A DNA stretch of 64,000 nt from Patulibacter defluvii (GCF_034096925.1 NZ_JAWZSQ010000009.1:1-64000), one strand, 5' to 3'. Counted from the first letter of the stretch, positions 8,062 through 16,263 are shown. A program made the numbers and translations. The notes: generated by a model from the sequence alone, not told the origin.

Positions 8062-9195
8062 GTGTCCGCGATCCGGGTTCCTCGCTTGCGCCGTTCCGCC
8101 GTCCTCGTCCTCCTCGCCGCCGTCGCCCTGCCGGCGGCCGCCGCGCCCGCCGCCCCGGCCGCGACCGTCGCGGCGAGCGGCGGGACCACGACCGTCCGGC
8201 CCGGCGTCGCGCTCGAGCGGGCGAAGGTCCGGCTCGAGGCGACCGGCGACGCCCGCCGGCGGAGCGGCCGGATCGTGCTGCCGATCGCCGCCGGCAGCGT
8301 CGGCCGCGACGGCGAGGCGACGACGCTGCGCCACGCCACCCGCGCCGGCCTGCGGCTGCGCGCGCCCCGCGGCCGGGTCACGATCAGCGCCCTGCGGCTC
8401 GACCTCGACCGCACGCCGACCGTCGTCGGCCGGGTCGGCGGCGGCCCGCGGCGGACGCTCTTCCGCGTCGCCCCCGCCGCCCCGCTGCGGATCGACGCGG
8501 CGGCCGGCACCGCCGGCGGCGCGCTGCGGCTGACCGCGACCAGCGCCACCCTGCGGACGCTGCGCCGGGCCCTGCGGCTGCCGAAGCTGCCGGGCGCGAA
8601 GATCGCCCGCGCGACGGTCGCGGCGACGTTCGCCCCGACCACCGGCGGCCCCGGTCCGGCGTCGACCCGGATCGCCAGCGGCCACGCCGACTGGGGCGTC
8701 AAGGCCTCCTTCCGCCGCTACCTGGCCGGCGCCTTCGCGGGCGGCACCACCACCCTCGCCGACGGCGCGGCCAACAACCCCGACGGCAGCTTCCGGTTCG
8801 CCGCCGGCAGCGGCCAGCACGACCCCGCGACCGGTGCGCTCGACGCCCGCTTCGCCGGCAGCGTGCTCTTCAGCGGCCACGGCAGCGGCGACGCCGCGAT
8901 GCTGCGGGTCGAGATCCGGCGGCCGCGGATCGTCGTCGCCGCCGGCGCCAAGCAGGGCATGCTCCACGCCGACGTCCGCAGCAAGAGCCTCTCCTCGGGC
9001 CACGTCGTCGACTACCCGAACGTGGGCCTCGCGACGCTCGACCTGACCAAGGGCAGCCGGACGGCGAACGGGAAGACCGTCGGCTGGAGCGGCGTCCCGG
9101 CGACCCTGACCGAGGCCGGCGCCCCCGCCTTCGCCGACTTCTACCACCCGGGCGAGGCGCTCGACCCGATCACGTTCTCCGTCGTCAACGGCTGA
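8062..9195 (+). CDS. secreted HtaA-domain heme-binding protein 4
   Basis: 377 residues, signal peptide SAVLVLLAAVALPAAAAPA. It has the shared N-terminal domain (about 32-195) and a canonical HtaA domain (about 205-377, starting ASGHADWGVKASFRRY). The three candidate heme ligands are kept: Tyr in SFRRY, His in FSGHGSG and Tyr in DFYHPG. It is most like gene 1 of the array, lacks that gene's long Pro/Thr linker, and has no membrane anchor. It has its own promoter with the operator-like element, and the GTG start has no SD sequence. It probably acts as an extracellular heme scavenger feeding the HmuTUV system. Confidence 0.85.
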   Translation: MSAIRVPRLRRSAVLVLLAAVALPAAAAPAAPAATVAASGGTTTVRPGVALERAKVRLEATGDARRRSGRIVLPIAAGSVGRDGEATTLRHATRAGLRLRAPRGRVTISALRLDLDRTPTVVGRVGGGPRRTLFRVAPAAPLRIDAAAGTAGGALRLTATSATLRTLRRALRLPKLPGAKIARATVAATFAPTTGGPGPASTRIASGHADWGVKASFRRYLAGAFAGGTTTLADGAANNPDGSFRFAAGSGQHDPATGALDARFAGSVLFSGHGSGDAAMLRVEIRRPRIVVAAGAKQGMLHADVRSKSLSSGHVVDYPNVGLATLDLTKGSRTANGKTVGWSGVPATLTEAGAPAFADFYHPGEALDPITFSVVNG

Positions 9196-9204
9196 TCCGG
9201 CCGC

Positions 9205-10185
9205 TCACGCCGCCGGCGCGGCCGGCTCGCCGCGGAAGGTCCGGCGGTAGGCGAGCGGGGCGACGCCGATCGTCGCCTGCAGGTGCTGGCGGAGCCCCGC
9301 CGCGCTGCCGAAGCCGGCCTCGTGGGCGACGGTCTCGACCGGCAGGTCGGTGGTCTCCAGCAGGCTCCGGGCCAGGTCGACGCGGCGCTGGATGATCCAG
9401 CGCGCCGGACTGACGCCGACCTCGGCCCGGAAGCGGCGGCTGAAGGTGCGGACGCTCATCCGTGCGTGGGCGGCCATCTCGGCCAGGGTCAGCGGGTCGC
9501 GCAGCCGCCCCAGCGCCCACTCGCGGGTCGGCGCGGTCGTCGCGTCGCCGTGGCGCGGCGGGGGCGGCTCGACGAACTGGGCCTGACCGCCCTCCCGCCA
9601 CGGCGACACGACGCAGCGGCGGGCGGCGGCGTTGGCCACCATCGCCCCGTGGTCGCGCCGGATCAGGTGCAGGCAGAGGTCGACCCCGGCCGCCCCGCCC
9701 GCCGCGGTCAGCACCCGCCCGTCGTCGACGAACAGCACGTCGGGATCGAGGGTGACGCGCGGGAACAGCCGCCGGAAGCGCTCGGCCTGCATCCAGTGGG
9801 TGGCCGCCGGCCGGCCGTCGAGCAGGCCGGCCGCGGCCAGCACGAACGAGCCGGTGCAGATCGAGACCACCCGCGTCCGCTCGGGGATCGCGCGCAGCGC
9901 CGCCAGCACCGGCTCCGGCAGCACGCCGTCCTCGGCCAGCGCGCCCTCCGGCTCCTGGGTCGCGACGACGACCGTGTCGGCCCGCCGCAGCAGCCGCTCG
10001 TCGTGGTCGACGGCGATCGAGAAGTCGGCGCTGGTGCGGACCGACCCGCCGCCGATCGCGCAGGTCGCGACGGCGTAGAGCGGGCGACCGTCGCCGTCGC
10101 GCGCCGCGCCGAAGACGCGCGCGGGGATCCCGAGGTCGAAGGGGACGACCCGATCGAGGGCGAGCACCGCGACGCGATGGACCAT
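9205..10185 (-). CDS. GlxA-type transcriptional regulator (DJ-1/PfpI domain plus AraC HTH)
   Basis: 326 residues. The N-terminal half (1-190) is a DJ-1/PfpI-like sensor domain with the nucleophile-elbow motif SICTGSFVLAAAGLL. The C-terminal 100 residues form an AraC-type double helix-turn-helix (LTLAEMAAHARMSVRTFSRR, then a second helix pair ending GVAPLAYRRTF). Such proteins are local activators or repressors of nearby metabolic genes. It is divergent from the oxidoreductase at 10256 with 70 bases between the start codons, so that gene is the most likely target. The ATG at 10185 (MVHRVAVLALD) fits the family; an in-frame ATG at 10203 would add six residues. The effector is unknown. Confidence 0.88.
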   Translation of the reverse strand: MVHRVAVLALDRVVPFDLGIPARVFGAARDGDGRPLYAVATCAIGGGSVRTSADFSIAVDHDERLLRRADTVVVATQEPEGALAEDGVLPEPVLAALRAIPERTRVVSICTGSFVLAAAGLLDGRPAATHWMQAERFRRLFPRVTLDPDVLFVDDGRVLTAAGGAAGVDLCLHLIRRDHGAMVANAAARRCVVSPWREGGQAQFVEPPPPRHGDATTAPTREWALGRLRDPLTLAEMAAHARMSVRTFSRRFRAEVGVSPARWIIQRRVDLARSLLETTDLPVETVAHEAGFGSAAGLRQHLQATIGVAPLAYRRTFRGEPAAPAA

Positions 10186-10255
10186 GGCCAGATTCTTGCG
10201 CATCTTGTCTTTTCGGCCACTGGTGGGCTCGTCGCCGCGCCGGAACACTCGCTCC

Positions 10256-11230
10256 ATGAGCACGATCGAGCAGACCATGCGCGCCCTGACCGTCCCCGCC
10301 TGGGGCGCGGACGAGCCCCTCCGCGAGACCCACCTCCCCCGCCCCGTTCCGGGGCCGACCGAGGTCCTCGTCGCCGTCCGCGCGGCCGGCGTCAACCCGG
10401 TCGACTGGAAGTCGCGCGCCTCGGGCGGATTCGGGATGTGGGACGAGCCGGCGATCCTCGGCTGGGACGTCTCCGGCGTGGTCGCGGAGGTCGGCCCCGG
10501 CTCGACCCTGTTCGCGGTCGGCGACGAGGTCTTCGGGATGCCGCGCTTCCCGCGCCAGGCCGGGGCCTACGCCGAGTACGTCGTCGCGCCCGCCCGCCAG
10601 CTGGCGCCGAAGCCCGCGGCCCTCTCCCACGTCGAGGCGGCCGCGCTGCCGCTGGTCGGCCTGACCGCCTGGCAGGCGCTGGCCGAGGTCGCCCACGTCC
10701 AGCCCGGCGAGCGGGTCCTGGTCCACGCCGCAGCCGGCGGGCTCGGGCACGTGGCGGTCCAGATCGCGCGGGCGCTCGGGGCGAGCGTCGTCGGCACCGC
10801 CTCGGCCGGCAAGCACGCGCTGCTGCGGCGGCTCGGGGTGGACGAGCCGATCGACTACACCGCCGTCGACTTCGTCACCGCCACCGCGCCGGTCGACGTC
10901 GTCCTCGACACGATCGGCGGCGACTACGCCCGGCGCTCGCTGGCGCTGCTGCGCGACGGCGGCCGGCTGGTCTCGATCACCGGTCCGGACGCCCCCGGCG
11001 CCGAGGTCGAGGCGGCGGCCGCGGCGCGCGGGATCCGGACCGGCTGGACCGTCGTCGAGCCCGACCGCCACGGCCTGCTGCAGCTGGCGCGGCTGGTCGA
11101 CGAGGGCCGGCTGCGGCCGGAGATCGCCGCGGTGCTGCCGCTGGCCGAGGCCGACCGCGCGCACCAGCTGGGCGCGACCAACCGGACCGCCGGCAAGATC
11201 GTGCTGGAGGTCGGCGACGGCGACCGCTGA
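10256..11230 (+). CDS. NADP-dependent zinc-free alcohol dehydrogenase/quinone oxidoreductase
   Basis: 324 residues of the medium-chain dehydrogenase/reductase superfamily. It has a GroES-like N-terminal domain (GPTEVLVAVRAAGVNPVDWK), a Rossmann fold with AAAGGLGHVAVQIARALGA near residue 160, and a C-terminal NRTAGKIVLEV close. The catalytic and structural zinc cysteines of alcohol dehydrogenases are absent, which places it with quinone oxidoreductase-like enzymes. The substrate cannot be read from the sequence. It is divergent from the GlxA-type regulator. The ATG at 10256 was chosen over upstream in-frame codons because those would overlap the regulator's promoter. Confidence 0.87.
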   Translation: MSTIEQTMRALTVPAWGADEPLRETHLPRPVPGPTEVLVAVRAAGVNPVDWKSRASGGFGMWDEPAILGWDVSGVVAEVGPGSTLFAVGDEVFGMPRFPRQAGAYAEYVVAPARQLAPKPAALSHVEAAALPLVGLTAWQALAEVAHVQPGERVLVHAAAGGLGHVAVQIARALGASVVGTASAGKHALLRRLGVDEPIDYTAVDFVTATAPVDVVLDTIGGDYARRSLALLRDGGRLVSITGPDAPGAEVEAAAAARGIRTGWTVVEPDRHGLLQLARLVDEGRLRPEIAAVLPLAEADRAHQLGATNRTAGKIVLEVGDGDR

Positions 11231-11240
11231 CCCCGTCGAC

Positions 11241-11246
11241 TACGGT
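11241..11246 (+). promoter_or_regulatory. leaderless-type -10 (TACGGT) of phnA
   Basis: TACGGT ends eight bases before the GTG at 11255. No SD sequence lies between them. Confidence 0.45.
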
Positions 11247-11254
11247 TCAGCGCC

Positions 11255-11605
11255 GTGACCGACACCGAGCCGCCCTGCCCCGAGTGCGCCAGCGAGTACA
11301 CCTACCCGCGCGGCGGGTTCCAGGTCTGCTCGATGTGCGCCCACGAGTGGGAGCCGGGCGCCGCCGCTCCCGAGGCGGAGACGGCGCCGGTGATCCGCGA
11401 CGCCGTCGGCAACGTCCTCGCCGACGGCGACACGGTCACCGTCACCCGGACGCTCAAGGTCAAGGGCAGCTCGGCCCCGGTCAAGGCCGGGACCAAGGTC
11501 CGCAACATCCGGCTGGTCGACGGCGTCGGCGACCACGACATCGAGTGCCGGATCGACGGCTTCGGCGCGATGCAGCTGAAGTCGAGCGTCGTCAAGAAGG
11601 CCTAG
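11255..11605 (+). CDS. phnA: PhnA/YjdM family zinc-ribbon protein
   Basis: 116 residues. The N-terminal zinc ribbon has CPEC near residue 8 and CSMC near residue 26, followed by a beta-rich domain with the family motif RDAVGNVLADGDTV. The family is conserved but its role is unclear; the alkylphosphonate name is historical and does not imply phosphonate use. It appears leaderless. Its 3' end overlaps the convergent MFS transporter gene by 14 bases, so the two transcripts are antisense there. Confidence 0.9.
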   Translation: MTDTEPPCPECASEYTYPRGGFQVCSMCAHEWEPGAAAPEAETAPVIRDAVGNVLADGDTVTVTRTLKVKGSSAPVKAGTKVRNIRLVDGVGDHDIECRIDGFGAMQLKSSVVKKA

Positions 11606-12770
11606 CCAGCGCCCGCGGCGGGTCGGGCAGCGACAGCGCCAGCCCGAGCGCCGCGACCGCGAAGACCGGCAGCGTCAGCAGCGCGGTGTGGAGGCTGGTC
11701 GCGTCGGCCAGCGCCCCGAGCCCGGTCGCGAGCAGGCCGCCGAGGCCGATCGCCAGCCCGAGCGTGATCCCCGACGAGAGGCCGGTGCGGCCCGGCAGGT
11801 ACTCGTGGCCGAGCACGACCGTGGTCGCGAACGGCCCGTCAACGGTCAGCCCGACGCCGAGCAGCAGCACCAGGAAGAGCGCCAGCCCGACGTGCGGCAG
11901 CGCGGCCAGCAGCAGCGCCAGCGGCAGCATCGCCCAGACCAGCACCACCCGCCGGCCGAAGCGGTCGGCGCAGCGGCCGCCGATCAGGGTCCCGAGCGCG
12001 CCGGCGGCCAGCATCGCCACCAGCGCCAGGGTCCCGACGCCGTCGCCGGTCCCGAGCTGCTGGACCAGGTAGAGCGGCACGAACGCCTGCAGCGCGAAGA
12101 AGGCCGCGGTCCGCGAGACGGCGGCGCCGGCCAGGCGGGTGAACGGTCCCCAGGCGGCGGGCGTCGCCGTGGTGGGCGTGCCGGCGCGGGTGGGCGCGGC
12201 CGCGGCGGCCGCCGGGGCGATCCGCGGCAGCTCGCGCGCCAGCAGCGCCGCCACCGCCAGTCCCGGCAGCGCCAGCAGCGGCGCCGCGTCGAGGCCGCCG
12301 ATCGCCAGCACCAGCAGCACCAGCGCCGGCCCGACCGCGAAGCCGACGTTGCCGCCGATCGAGAAGTAGCTCATCCCGCGGGCGCTGCCGCCGGCGACCG
12401 CGCCGGCCATCCGCGCGCCCTCGGGGTGGAAGAGGGCCACGCCGAGCCCGCTGACGGCCAGCGCCACGGCCAGCGCCAGGTAGCTGTGGCAGAGCCCGAC
12501 GGCGCCCAGGCCGAGGGCGCCGATCGCGACCCCGATCGGGGCCAGCCGCGGCGTCGACAGCCGGTCGGCCCAGAGCCCGAAGAGCGGCTGGACCACCGAT
12601 GAGCCGATCGTCGCGATCGAGACCAGCGCGGTCGCCGAGGCCAGGCTCAGGCCGCGGTGGGCGATCAGGGCCGGCAGCAGCGCCGGCACCGCGCCCTGGC
12701 AGAGGTCGGCGCAGCCGTGGCCGAGCGACAGCCGGCCCATCGCCCGCCGGTCGATCGCCGCGGCGGTCAC
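11592..12770 (-). CDS. MFS transporter
   Basis: 392 residues with about 12 hydrophobic segments and MFS landmarks: GLWADRLSTPR in loop 2-3 and GGRCADRFGRRVVL in loop 8-9. The DRFGRR type of motif is common in fosmidomycin-resistance (Fsr)-like and other drug exporters. An Ala/Pro/Thr-rich central loop separates the halves. The GTG start at 12770 overlaps the stop of the TetR gene (GTGA), so the pair is co-translated and the regulator probably controls the pump. The exported compound is unknown. Confidence 0.9.
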   Translation of the reverse strand: MTAAAIDRRAMGRLSLGHGCADLCQGAVPALLPALIAHRGLSLASATALVSIATIGSSVVQPLFGLWADRLSTPRLAPIGVAIGALGLGAVGLCHSYLALAVALAVSGLGVALFHPEGARMAGAVAGGSARGMSYFSIGGNVGFAVGPALVLLVLAIGGLDAAPLLALPGLAVAALLARELPRIAPAAAAAAPTRAGTPTTATPAAWGPFTRLAGAAVSRTAAFFALQAFVPLYLVQQLGTGDGVGTLALVAMLAAGALGTLIGGRCADRFGRRVVLVWAMLPLALLLAALPHVGLALFLVLLLGVGLTVDGPFATTVVLGHEYLPGRTGLSSGITLGLAIGLGGLLATGLGALADATSLHTALLTLPVFAVAALGLALSLPDPPRALARPS

Positions 12771-13330
12771 GGCCGGACCCCGGCGGTCAGCAGCGCCGCG
12801 ACCCGGGTGGTCGCCTTCTCGACGCTCCAGCGGTGGCCGGTGCGCAGGTGGCGGTAGGTCCAGCCGGCGGCGTTGAAGAGCAGCGTCGCGGTCTCCTCGG
12901 GATCGTCGTCGGCGGCGAGGGTCCCGTCGCGGGCGCCGTCCTCGAGGATCCGGCGGAGGGCGTCGGTGAAGCCGGGACGGGTCAGGACCTCGCCCTCGCC
13001 CGGCTCGTGGAAGACGTCCGGCAGCCGGTCGCCGAGGCCGTCGATCAGCCCCCGGTAGCGCTCGTCGACCGCGCAGACGGCGCGCAGGGCCTGCTCCAGC
13101 CGCGCGACCGCCGGGCCGGATGCCGTCAAGGCCGGCAGCGCCGCGGCGGCGTACTCGTCGCGCAGCAGCTCGGAGAGGCCGTCGGCGACCTCCTGCTTGG
13201 TGATGCCGTGGCGGTGGAGGGTCGCCCGCGAGACGCCGGAGGCGCGGGCCAGGTCGGCGATCGTGACCTCGTGCCACGACTGCGGCCCCAGCTCGTCCCG
13301 AACCCGCCGCAACTGCTCCACGCTCAACAT
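12767..13330 (-). CDS. TetR family regulator of the adjacent MFS transporter
   Basis: 187 residues. The N-terminal HTH is TIADLARASGVSRATLHRHG, followed by helix KQEVADGLSELL and an all-helical ligand domain. His-Gly (HRHG) replaces the usual Tyr-x-Phe after the recognition helix. It starts the TetR-MFS operon. A leaderless-type -10 (13339-13344) and a perfect palindrome (13352-13369) lie just upstream, which supports autoregulation. The inducing ligand cannot be read. Confidence 0.88.
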   Translation of the reverse strand: MLSVEQLRRVRDELGPQSWHEVTIADLARASGVSRATLHRHGITKQEVADGLSELLRDEYAAAALPALTASGPAVARLEQALRAVCAVDERYRGLIDGLGDRLPDVFHEPGEGEVLTRPGFTDALRRILEDGARDGTLAADDDPEETATLLFNAAGWTYRHLRTGHRWSVEKATTRVAALLTAGVRP

Positions 13331-13338
13331 GAGACGGA

Positions 13339-13344
13339 AGAGTA
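13339..13344 (-). promoter_or_regulatory. leaderless-type -10 (TACTCT) of TetR gene
   Basis: On the minus strand TACTCT ends eight bases before the ATG at 13330; no SD sequence is visible. Confidence 0.45.
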
Positions 13345-13351
13345 GCGTGAA

Positions 13352-13369
13352 TGAGACTTCTATGTCTCA
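13352..13369. promoter_or_regulatory. putative TetR operator palindrome
   Basis: TGAGAC-TTCTAT-GTCTCA is a perfect 6+6 inverted repeat. It lies just upstream of the -10 of the TetR-MFS operon, where a bound repressor would block the polymerase. Confidence 0.55.
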
Positions 13370-13388
13370 CGGCGGGTCCGGCGGGAGG

Positions 13389-14783
13389 TCAGCCCGGACG
13401 GCGGGCGGTCACGGTCAGCCGCGCGCCGGCGGCCGGGATCATCGTCACGTTGCGGTGGGCCGGTCGCTCGGCGGCGGCGTCGACGGCGGCCATGTCGGTC
13501 CGCAGGACGATCTCGCGGAGGACGATCCGCAGCTCGGCCATCGCCAGCGCGGCGCCGAGGCAGCGACGGATCCCGCCGCCGAAGGGCAGCCAGGTGTAGG
13601 TGCCGGGCTTGACCCCGAGGAACCGCTCGGGCCGGAAGGCGAGCGGATCGGGGTAGAGGTCGGCGCGGCGGTGGAGCAGCAGGATGCTGATCAGGATCCG
13701 GCTGCCGGCGGGGACGGCGACATCGCCCAGCCGCCACGGCACCAGGACCTCGCGGCCGATCGTCGGCACCACCGGCCGGATCCGCATCGCCTCGTGGATC
13801 ACCGCGTCGACGTAGCCGTCGTCCTCGCCGGAGCGGACCGACTCGCGCAGGCGGTCGTAGGCGGCGGGGGTGCGGAGCAGCCGCTCGAAGGCCCAGGCGA
13901 GCGTGTTGGCGGTCGTCTCGTGGCCGGCGAGGACCAGGGTCACCAGCTCGTTGCGCAGCTCCAGGTCGGTCAGCTGCTCGCCCTCCTCGGTGCGGGCGTC
14001 GAGCAGCATCGAGAGCACGTCGTGGCCCTCGCCGGGGCGGTGGGCGGCGCGGCGGGCCGCGATCAGCGGGTAGATCGCGCGGTCGAGCCAGTCCATCGCC
14101 AGCCGCTGGGCGCCGACCGCCTCGTCGCTGCCGACGTTCAGCAGCTCGGCGAGCTTGGCGCCGGGGCCGACCGAGAGCGCGAGGATCCCGCGGACGGTGC
14201 GGCGCAGGCGGTGCTCGGCGGTGCCGGGAGCGGGACGGCCGTCGATCCCGAAGACGCCGGCCAGGATCACGTCGAGGGTGATCGCCTGGGCGGCGGGGGC
14301 CAGCCGGAAGGGCTTGCCGACGGGCCAGCCGGCGATCTCGCGCTCGGCGGCGATCGTGATCTGGTCGCGGTAGTGGGCGATCGCCTCGCCGTGGAAGGCG
14401 GGCAGCAGCAGCTTCCGCTGGCGCATGTGGCGGGGGCCGACGGCGGTCAGCACCGAGCTGTCGCCGACGATCGGCCGCAGCGGCGACTGGCCGGTCAGCG
14501 ACGGGGCGACGGCCGGGTCGGCGGTCAGCAGCGAGCGCACGTGGTCGGGGTGCGAGGTGTAGGTGACGCGCTCCTGGCTCAGGTCGAGCGAGAAGACGTC
14601 GCCGTAGCGGCGCTGGGCGGCGATCAGCAGGCTCGACTGGCGGACGCTGAAGCGCAGTGTCTGGCGGCGGGGGCCGCCGGGCAGGACGGGCGGCGCGGGC
14701 AGGCCGGTCTCGCCGTCGCCGAGCGGGCCGGCGGGCGACGCGGGGGCCGCCTGGCTGATGGTCTCGGTGCCGCTGGTCGTCAT
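13389..14783 (-). CDS. cytochrome P450
   Basis: 464 residues. The heme-ligand loop is FGGGIRRCLG with Cys408. The I-helix oxygen-activation motif is LAGHETTANT, and the K-helix ExxR is in HEAMRIRP. The PERF-like FRPERF segment precedes the heme loop. It is a single-domain P450 that needs separate redox partners; none are encoded nearby. The start at 14783 (MTTSGTET) has GGAGAAG seven bases upstream on the minus strand. It is divergent from a TetR gene with 104 bases between starts, so it is probably controlled by it. The substrate is unknown. Confidence 0.93.
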   Translation of the reverse strand: MTTSGTETISQAAPASPAGPLGDGETGLPAPPVLPGGPRRQTLRFSVRQSSLLIAAQRRYGDVFSLDLSQERVTYTSHPDHVRSLLTADPAVAPSLTGQSPLRPIVGDSSVLTAVGPRHMRQRKLLLPAFHGEAIAHYRDQITIAAEREIAGWPVGKPFRLAPAAQAITLDVILAGVFGIDGRPAPGTAEHRLRRTVRGILALSVGPGAKLAELLNVGSDEAVGAQRLAMDWLDRAIYPLIAARRAAHRPGEGHDVLSMLLDARTEEGEQLTDLELRNELVTLVLAGHETTANTLAWAFERLLRTPAAYDRLRESVRSGEDDGYVDAVIHEAMRIRPVVPTIGREVLVPWRLGDVAVPAGSRILISILLLHRRADLYPDPLAFRPERFLGVKPGTYTWLPFGGGIRRCLGAALAMAELRIVLREIVLRTDMAAVDAAAERPAHRNVTMIPAAGARLTVTARRPG

Positions 14784-14872
14784 CGCGCTTCTCCGGTCCC
14801 TGGCCGCTATTGGACGCACTGTAGAATTAGCCCGCCGCCCCGGACTGTGATCTACCGCACACGGCCGGCTCC

Positions 14873-14878
14873 TAGGCT
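14873..14878 (+). promoter_or_regulatory. leaderless-type -10 (TAGGCT) of TetR gene
   Basis: TAGGCT ends nine bases before the GTG at 14888, with no SD sequence between. Confidence 0.5.
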
Positions 14879-14887
14879 GACGACGAC

Positions 14888-15571
14888 GTGCCCGAGCCCG
14901 AGCGACCGCCCCGAACGCGACTGCCGATCGACCGCCGGCGCGAGCAGATCCTCGAGGTCACGATGGGCCTCTTCGCCCAGCGGCCGTACGAGGAGCTGTC
15001 GATGGACGGGATCGCCGAGGCGTGCGGGGTCTCGCGGGCGCTGCTCTACCACCACTTCGGCGACAAGCGGCGGCTGTACGTGGCCACGATCGCGGCCGCG
15101 GCCGGGCGGCTGACGGCGCCCGACGAAGAGGCCGGGGCGGGCGCGGCGAGCGTCGAGGGCGCAGCGGGCGGCGAGAGCGCGGCGGGCGGCGGGCCGCCGG
15201 ACGCCGCCGCCGACCCGGCCGAGGACGAGCTGCGGACGGGGCTCCGTCACTACTTCGCCACGGTCGAGAAGGCGCCCGAGGTGCACGCCGCCTTCCGCCG
15301 CGCGGCGGCCACCGACCCGGAGATCGCCGGCATCGTCGCCGCGACCCGCGAGGGCTTCGCCGCCCGCGTGGTCGAGGCGATCGAGGGCGGTCCGGAGTCA
15401 CCCCTCGCCTGGGCGGCGGCCCGCGCCTGGGTGGCGGCGGTCGAGGCGGCGGCGGCCGACTGGATCAGCCGCCGCGCCCCGGCCACCGACGACCTGATCG
15501 AGGTCCTGGTGGCCGCGCTGGAGGCCTCGATCGACGCCGTCCGGGCGCAGGATCCGACGGTCGGGGGCTGA
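14888..15571 (+). CDS. TetR/AcrR family regulator
   Basis: 227 residues. The N-terminal HTH is complete (IAEACGVSRALLYHHFGDKR). Residues about 78-112 form a low-complexity Ala/Gly/Glu insertion. The C-terminal half is a helical ligand-binding domain. It is divergent from the P450 gene, the usual arrangement for a local repressor of a monooxygenase. The GTG start is leaderless. The ligand is unknown. Confidence 0.9.
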   Translation: MPEPERPPRTRLPIDRRREQILEVTMGLFAQRPYEELSMDGIAEACGVSRALLYHHFGDKRRLYVATIAAAAGRLTAPDEEAGAGAASVEGAAGGESAAGGGPPDAAADPAEDELRTGLRHYFATVEKAPEVHAAFRRAAATDPEIAGIVAATREGFAARVVEAIEGGPESPLAWAAARAWVAAVEAAAADWISRRAPATDDLIEVLVAALEASIDAVRAQDPTVGG

Positions 15572-15590
15572 GGGGTGGCATGGCGGCGGC

Positions 15591-15634
15591 CGATCGTCCC
15601 TAACGGAATCGGCAAGTTTCGTTAGAGACGATCG
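15591..15634. terminator. stem-loop between convergent genes (terminator candidate)
   Basis: CGATCGTCCCTAACG (15591-15605) pairs with 15620-15634 with one mismatch across a 14-base loop. It lies 20 bases after the TetR stop and covers the end of a convergent small ORF. No T-run follows, which is common for terminators in high-GC genomes. Confidence 0.5.
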
Positions 15635-15732
15635 GCGACCGGAACGCGGGCGTTCTGGTCGCCGATCCCGACCGCCTGGCGCCAGACCGGCTCGTCGAAC
15701 CGGACCGGGAGCGGCCGGTCGCTTCCGGCCAT
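15622..15732 (-). CDS. small ORF, 36 residues, translationally coupled
   Basis: An ATG at 15732 follows the stop of the 87-residue gene directly (TGAATG), and the frame ends at a TAA at 15622. The product is MAGSDRPLPVRFDEPVWRQ followed by 17 residues ending VADRL. I do not recognise it. The coupling suggests it is translated, but the second half is encoded by a hairpin, so it may be a short remnant of a longer gene. Confidence 0.35.
   Translation of the reverse strand: MAGSDRPLPVRFDEPVWRQAVGIGDQNARVPVADRL
15631..15666. repeat. perfect-arm hairpin, 17-bp stem
   Basis: ATCGGCGACCGGAACGC (15631-15647) pairs with 15650-15666 with a single mismatch and a two-base loop. It shares four bases with the preceding stem-loop, so the two structures exclude each other. 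Its core GCGACCGGAACG recurs in the palindromic array at 40710-40894. Confidence 0.5.
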
Positions 15733-15996
15733 TCAGCCCTCGCCGTCGGCAGGACCCATCTGGTCGACCAGCGCCGAGAACTCGGCCTCGGTCGCGGGCG
15801 TTGCGCCGAGCCGGGCGTAGACCTCGCTCATCGGCACCGGCGGGGTCACCTCCAACAGCTGCGAGGCGAGGCGATCCATCCGCGCCGCGACCTGCTCGGC
15901 CTGCCGCGCGTCGAGCGTCTGCACCGCCGAGAGCGTCCGCGTCAGACCGTCGAACTGCTCCTGGAGCCGGGCGAACACGTCAGCCTGTGCGCTCAT
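15733..15996 (-). CDS. hypothetical protein, 87 residues
   Basis: A small soluble protein with a predicted helical first half (QADVFARLQEQFDGLTRTL, then ARQAEQVAARMDRLASQLL) and an acidic end. The heptad-like spacing suggests a coiled coil or antitoxin-like dimer, but no DNA-binding motif is recognisable. It is followed by the coupled 36-residue ORF, so the two may form a two-gene unit. No function can be assigned. Confidence 0.6.
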   Translation of the reverse strand: MSAQADVFARLQEQFDGLTRTLSAVQTLDARQAEQVAARMDRLASQLLEVTPPVPMSEVYARLGATPATEAEFSALVDQMGPADGEG

Positions 15997-16095
15997 GGGT
16001 CAACGGTAGCGCCAGCCACCGACGATCCAAACCCGCGCGACCATCGCCCCCAAACGACGGAACCCCCGGCGACTCGCCGAGGGTTCCGTATCGAG

Positions 16096-16168
16096 AGCGG
16101 CAGACGAGGCTCGAACTCGCGACCCTCAGCTTGGGAAGCTGATGCTCTACCAACTGAGCTACTGCCGC
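16096..16168 (-). tRNA. tRNA-Gly (anticodon CCC)
   Basis: The minus strand folds as a complete 73-base tRNA. The acceptor stem is GCGGCAG/CTGCCGC, the D-arm is GCTC-AGTTGGTA-GAGC, the anticodon stem TCAGC/GCTGA has loop TTCCCAA (CCC at 34-36), and the T-arm is GCGAG-TTCGAGC-CTCGT. The discriminator base is T. CCA is not encoded. Confidence 0.96.
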
Positions 16169-16248
16169 ACGCTGCGGCGAGGATATCGCGCCCGACCGGC
16201 GGGGGTCGGGCCGGGCGGCGCGGCGCGGCCGTCGCGCGGCCGAATCCC

Positions 16249-16254
16249 TAACGT
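16249..16254 (+). promoter_or_regulatory. leaderless-type -10 (TAACGT) of the ccm operon
   Basis: TAACGT ends nine bases before the ATG at 16264; no SD sequence is visible. Confidence 0.45.
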
Positions 16255-16263
16255 TCTTGGGCG

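Noticed and set aside
16096..16168. tRNA-Gly as an integration site of a mobile element
   Set aside because: No integrase, no repeated tRNA 3' end nearby and ordinary genes on both sides.
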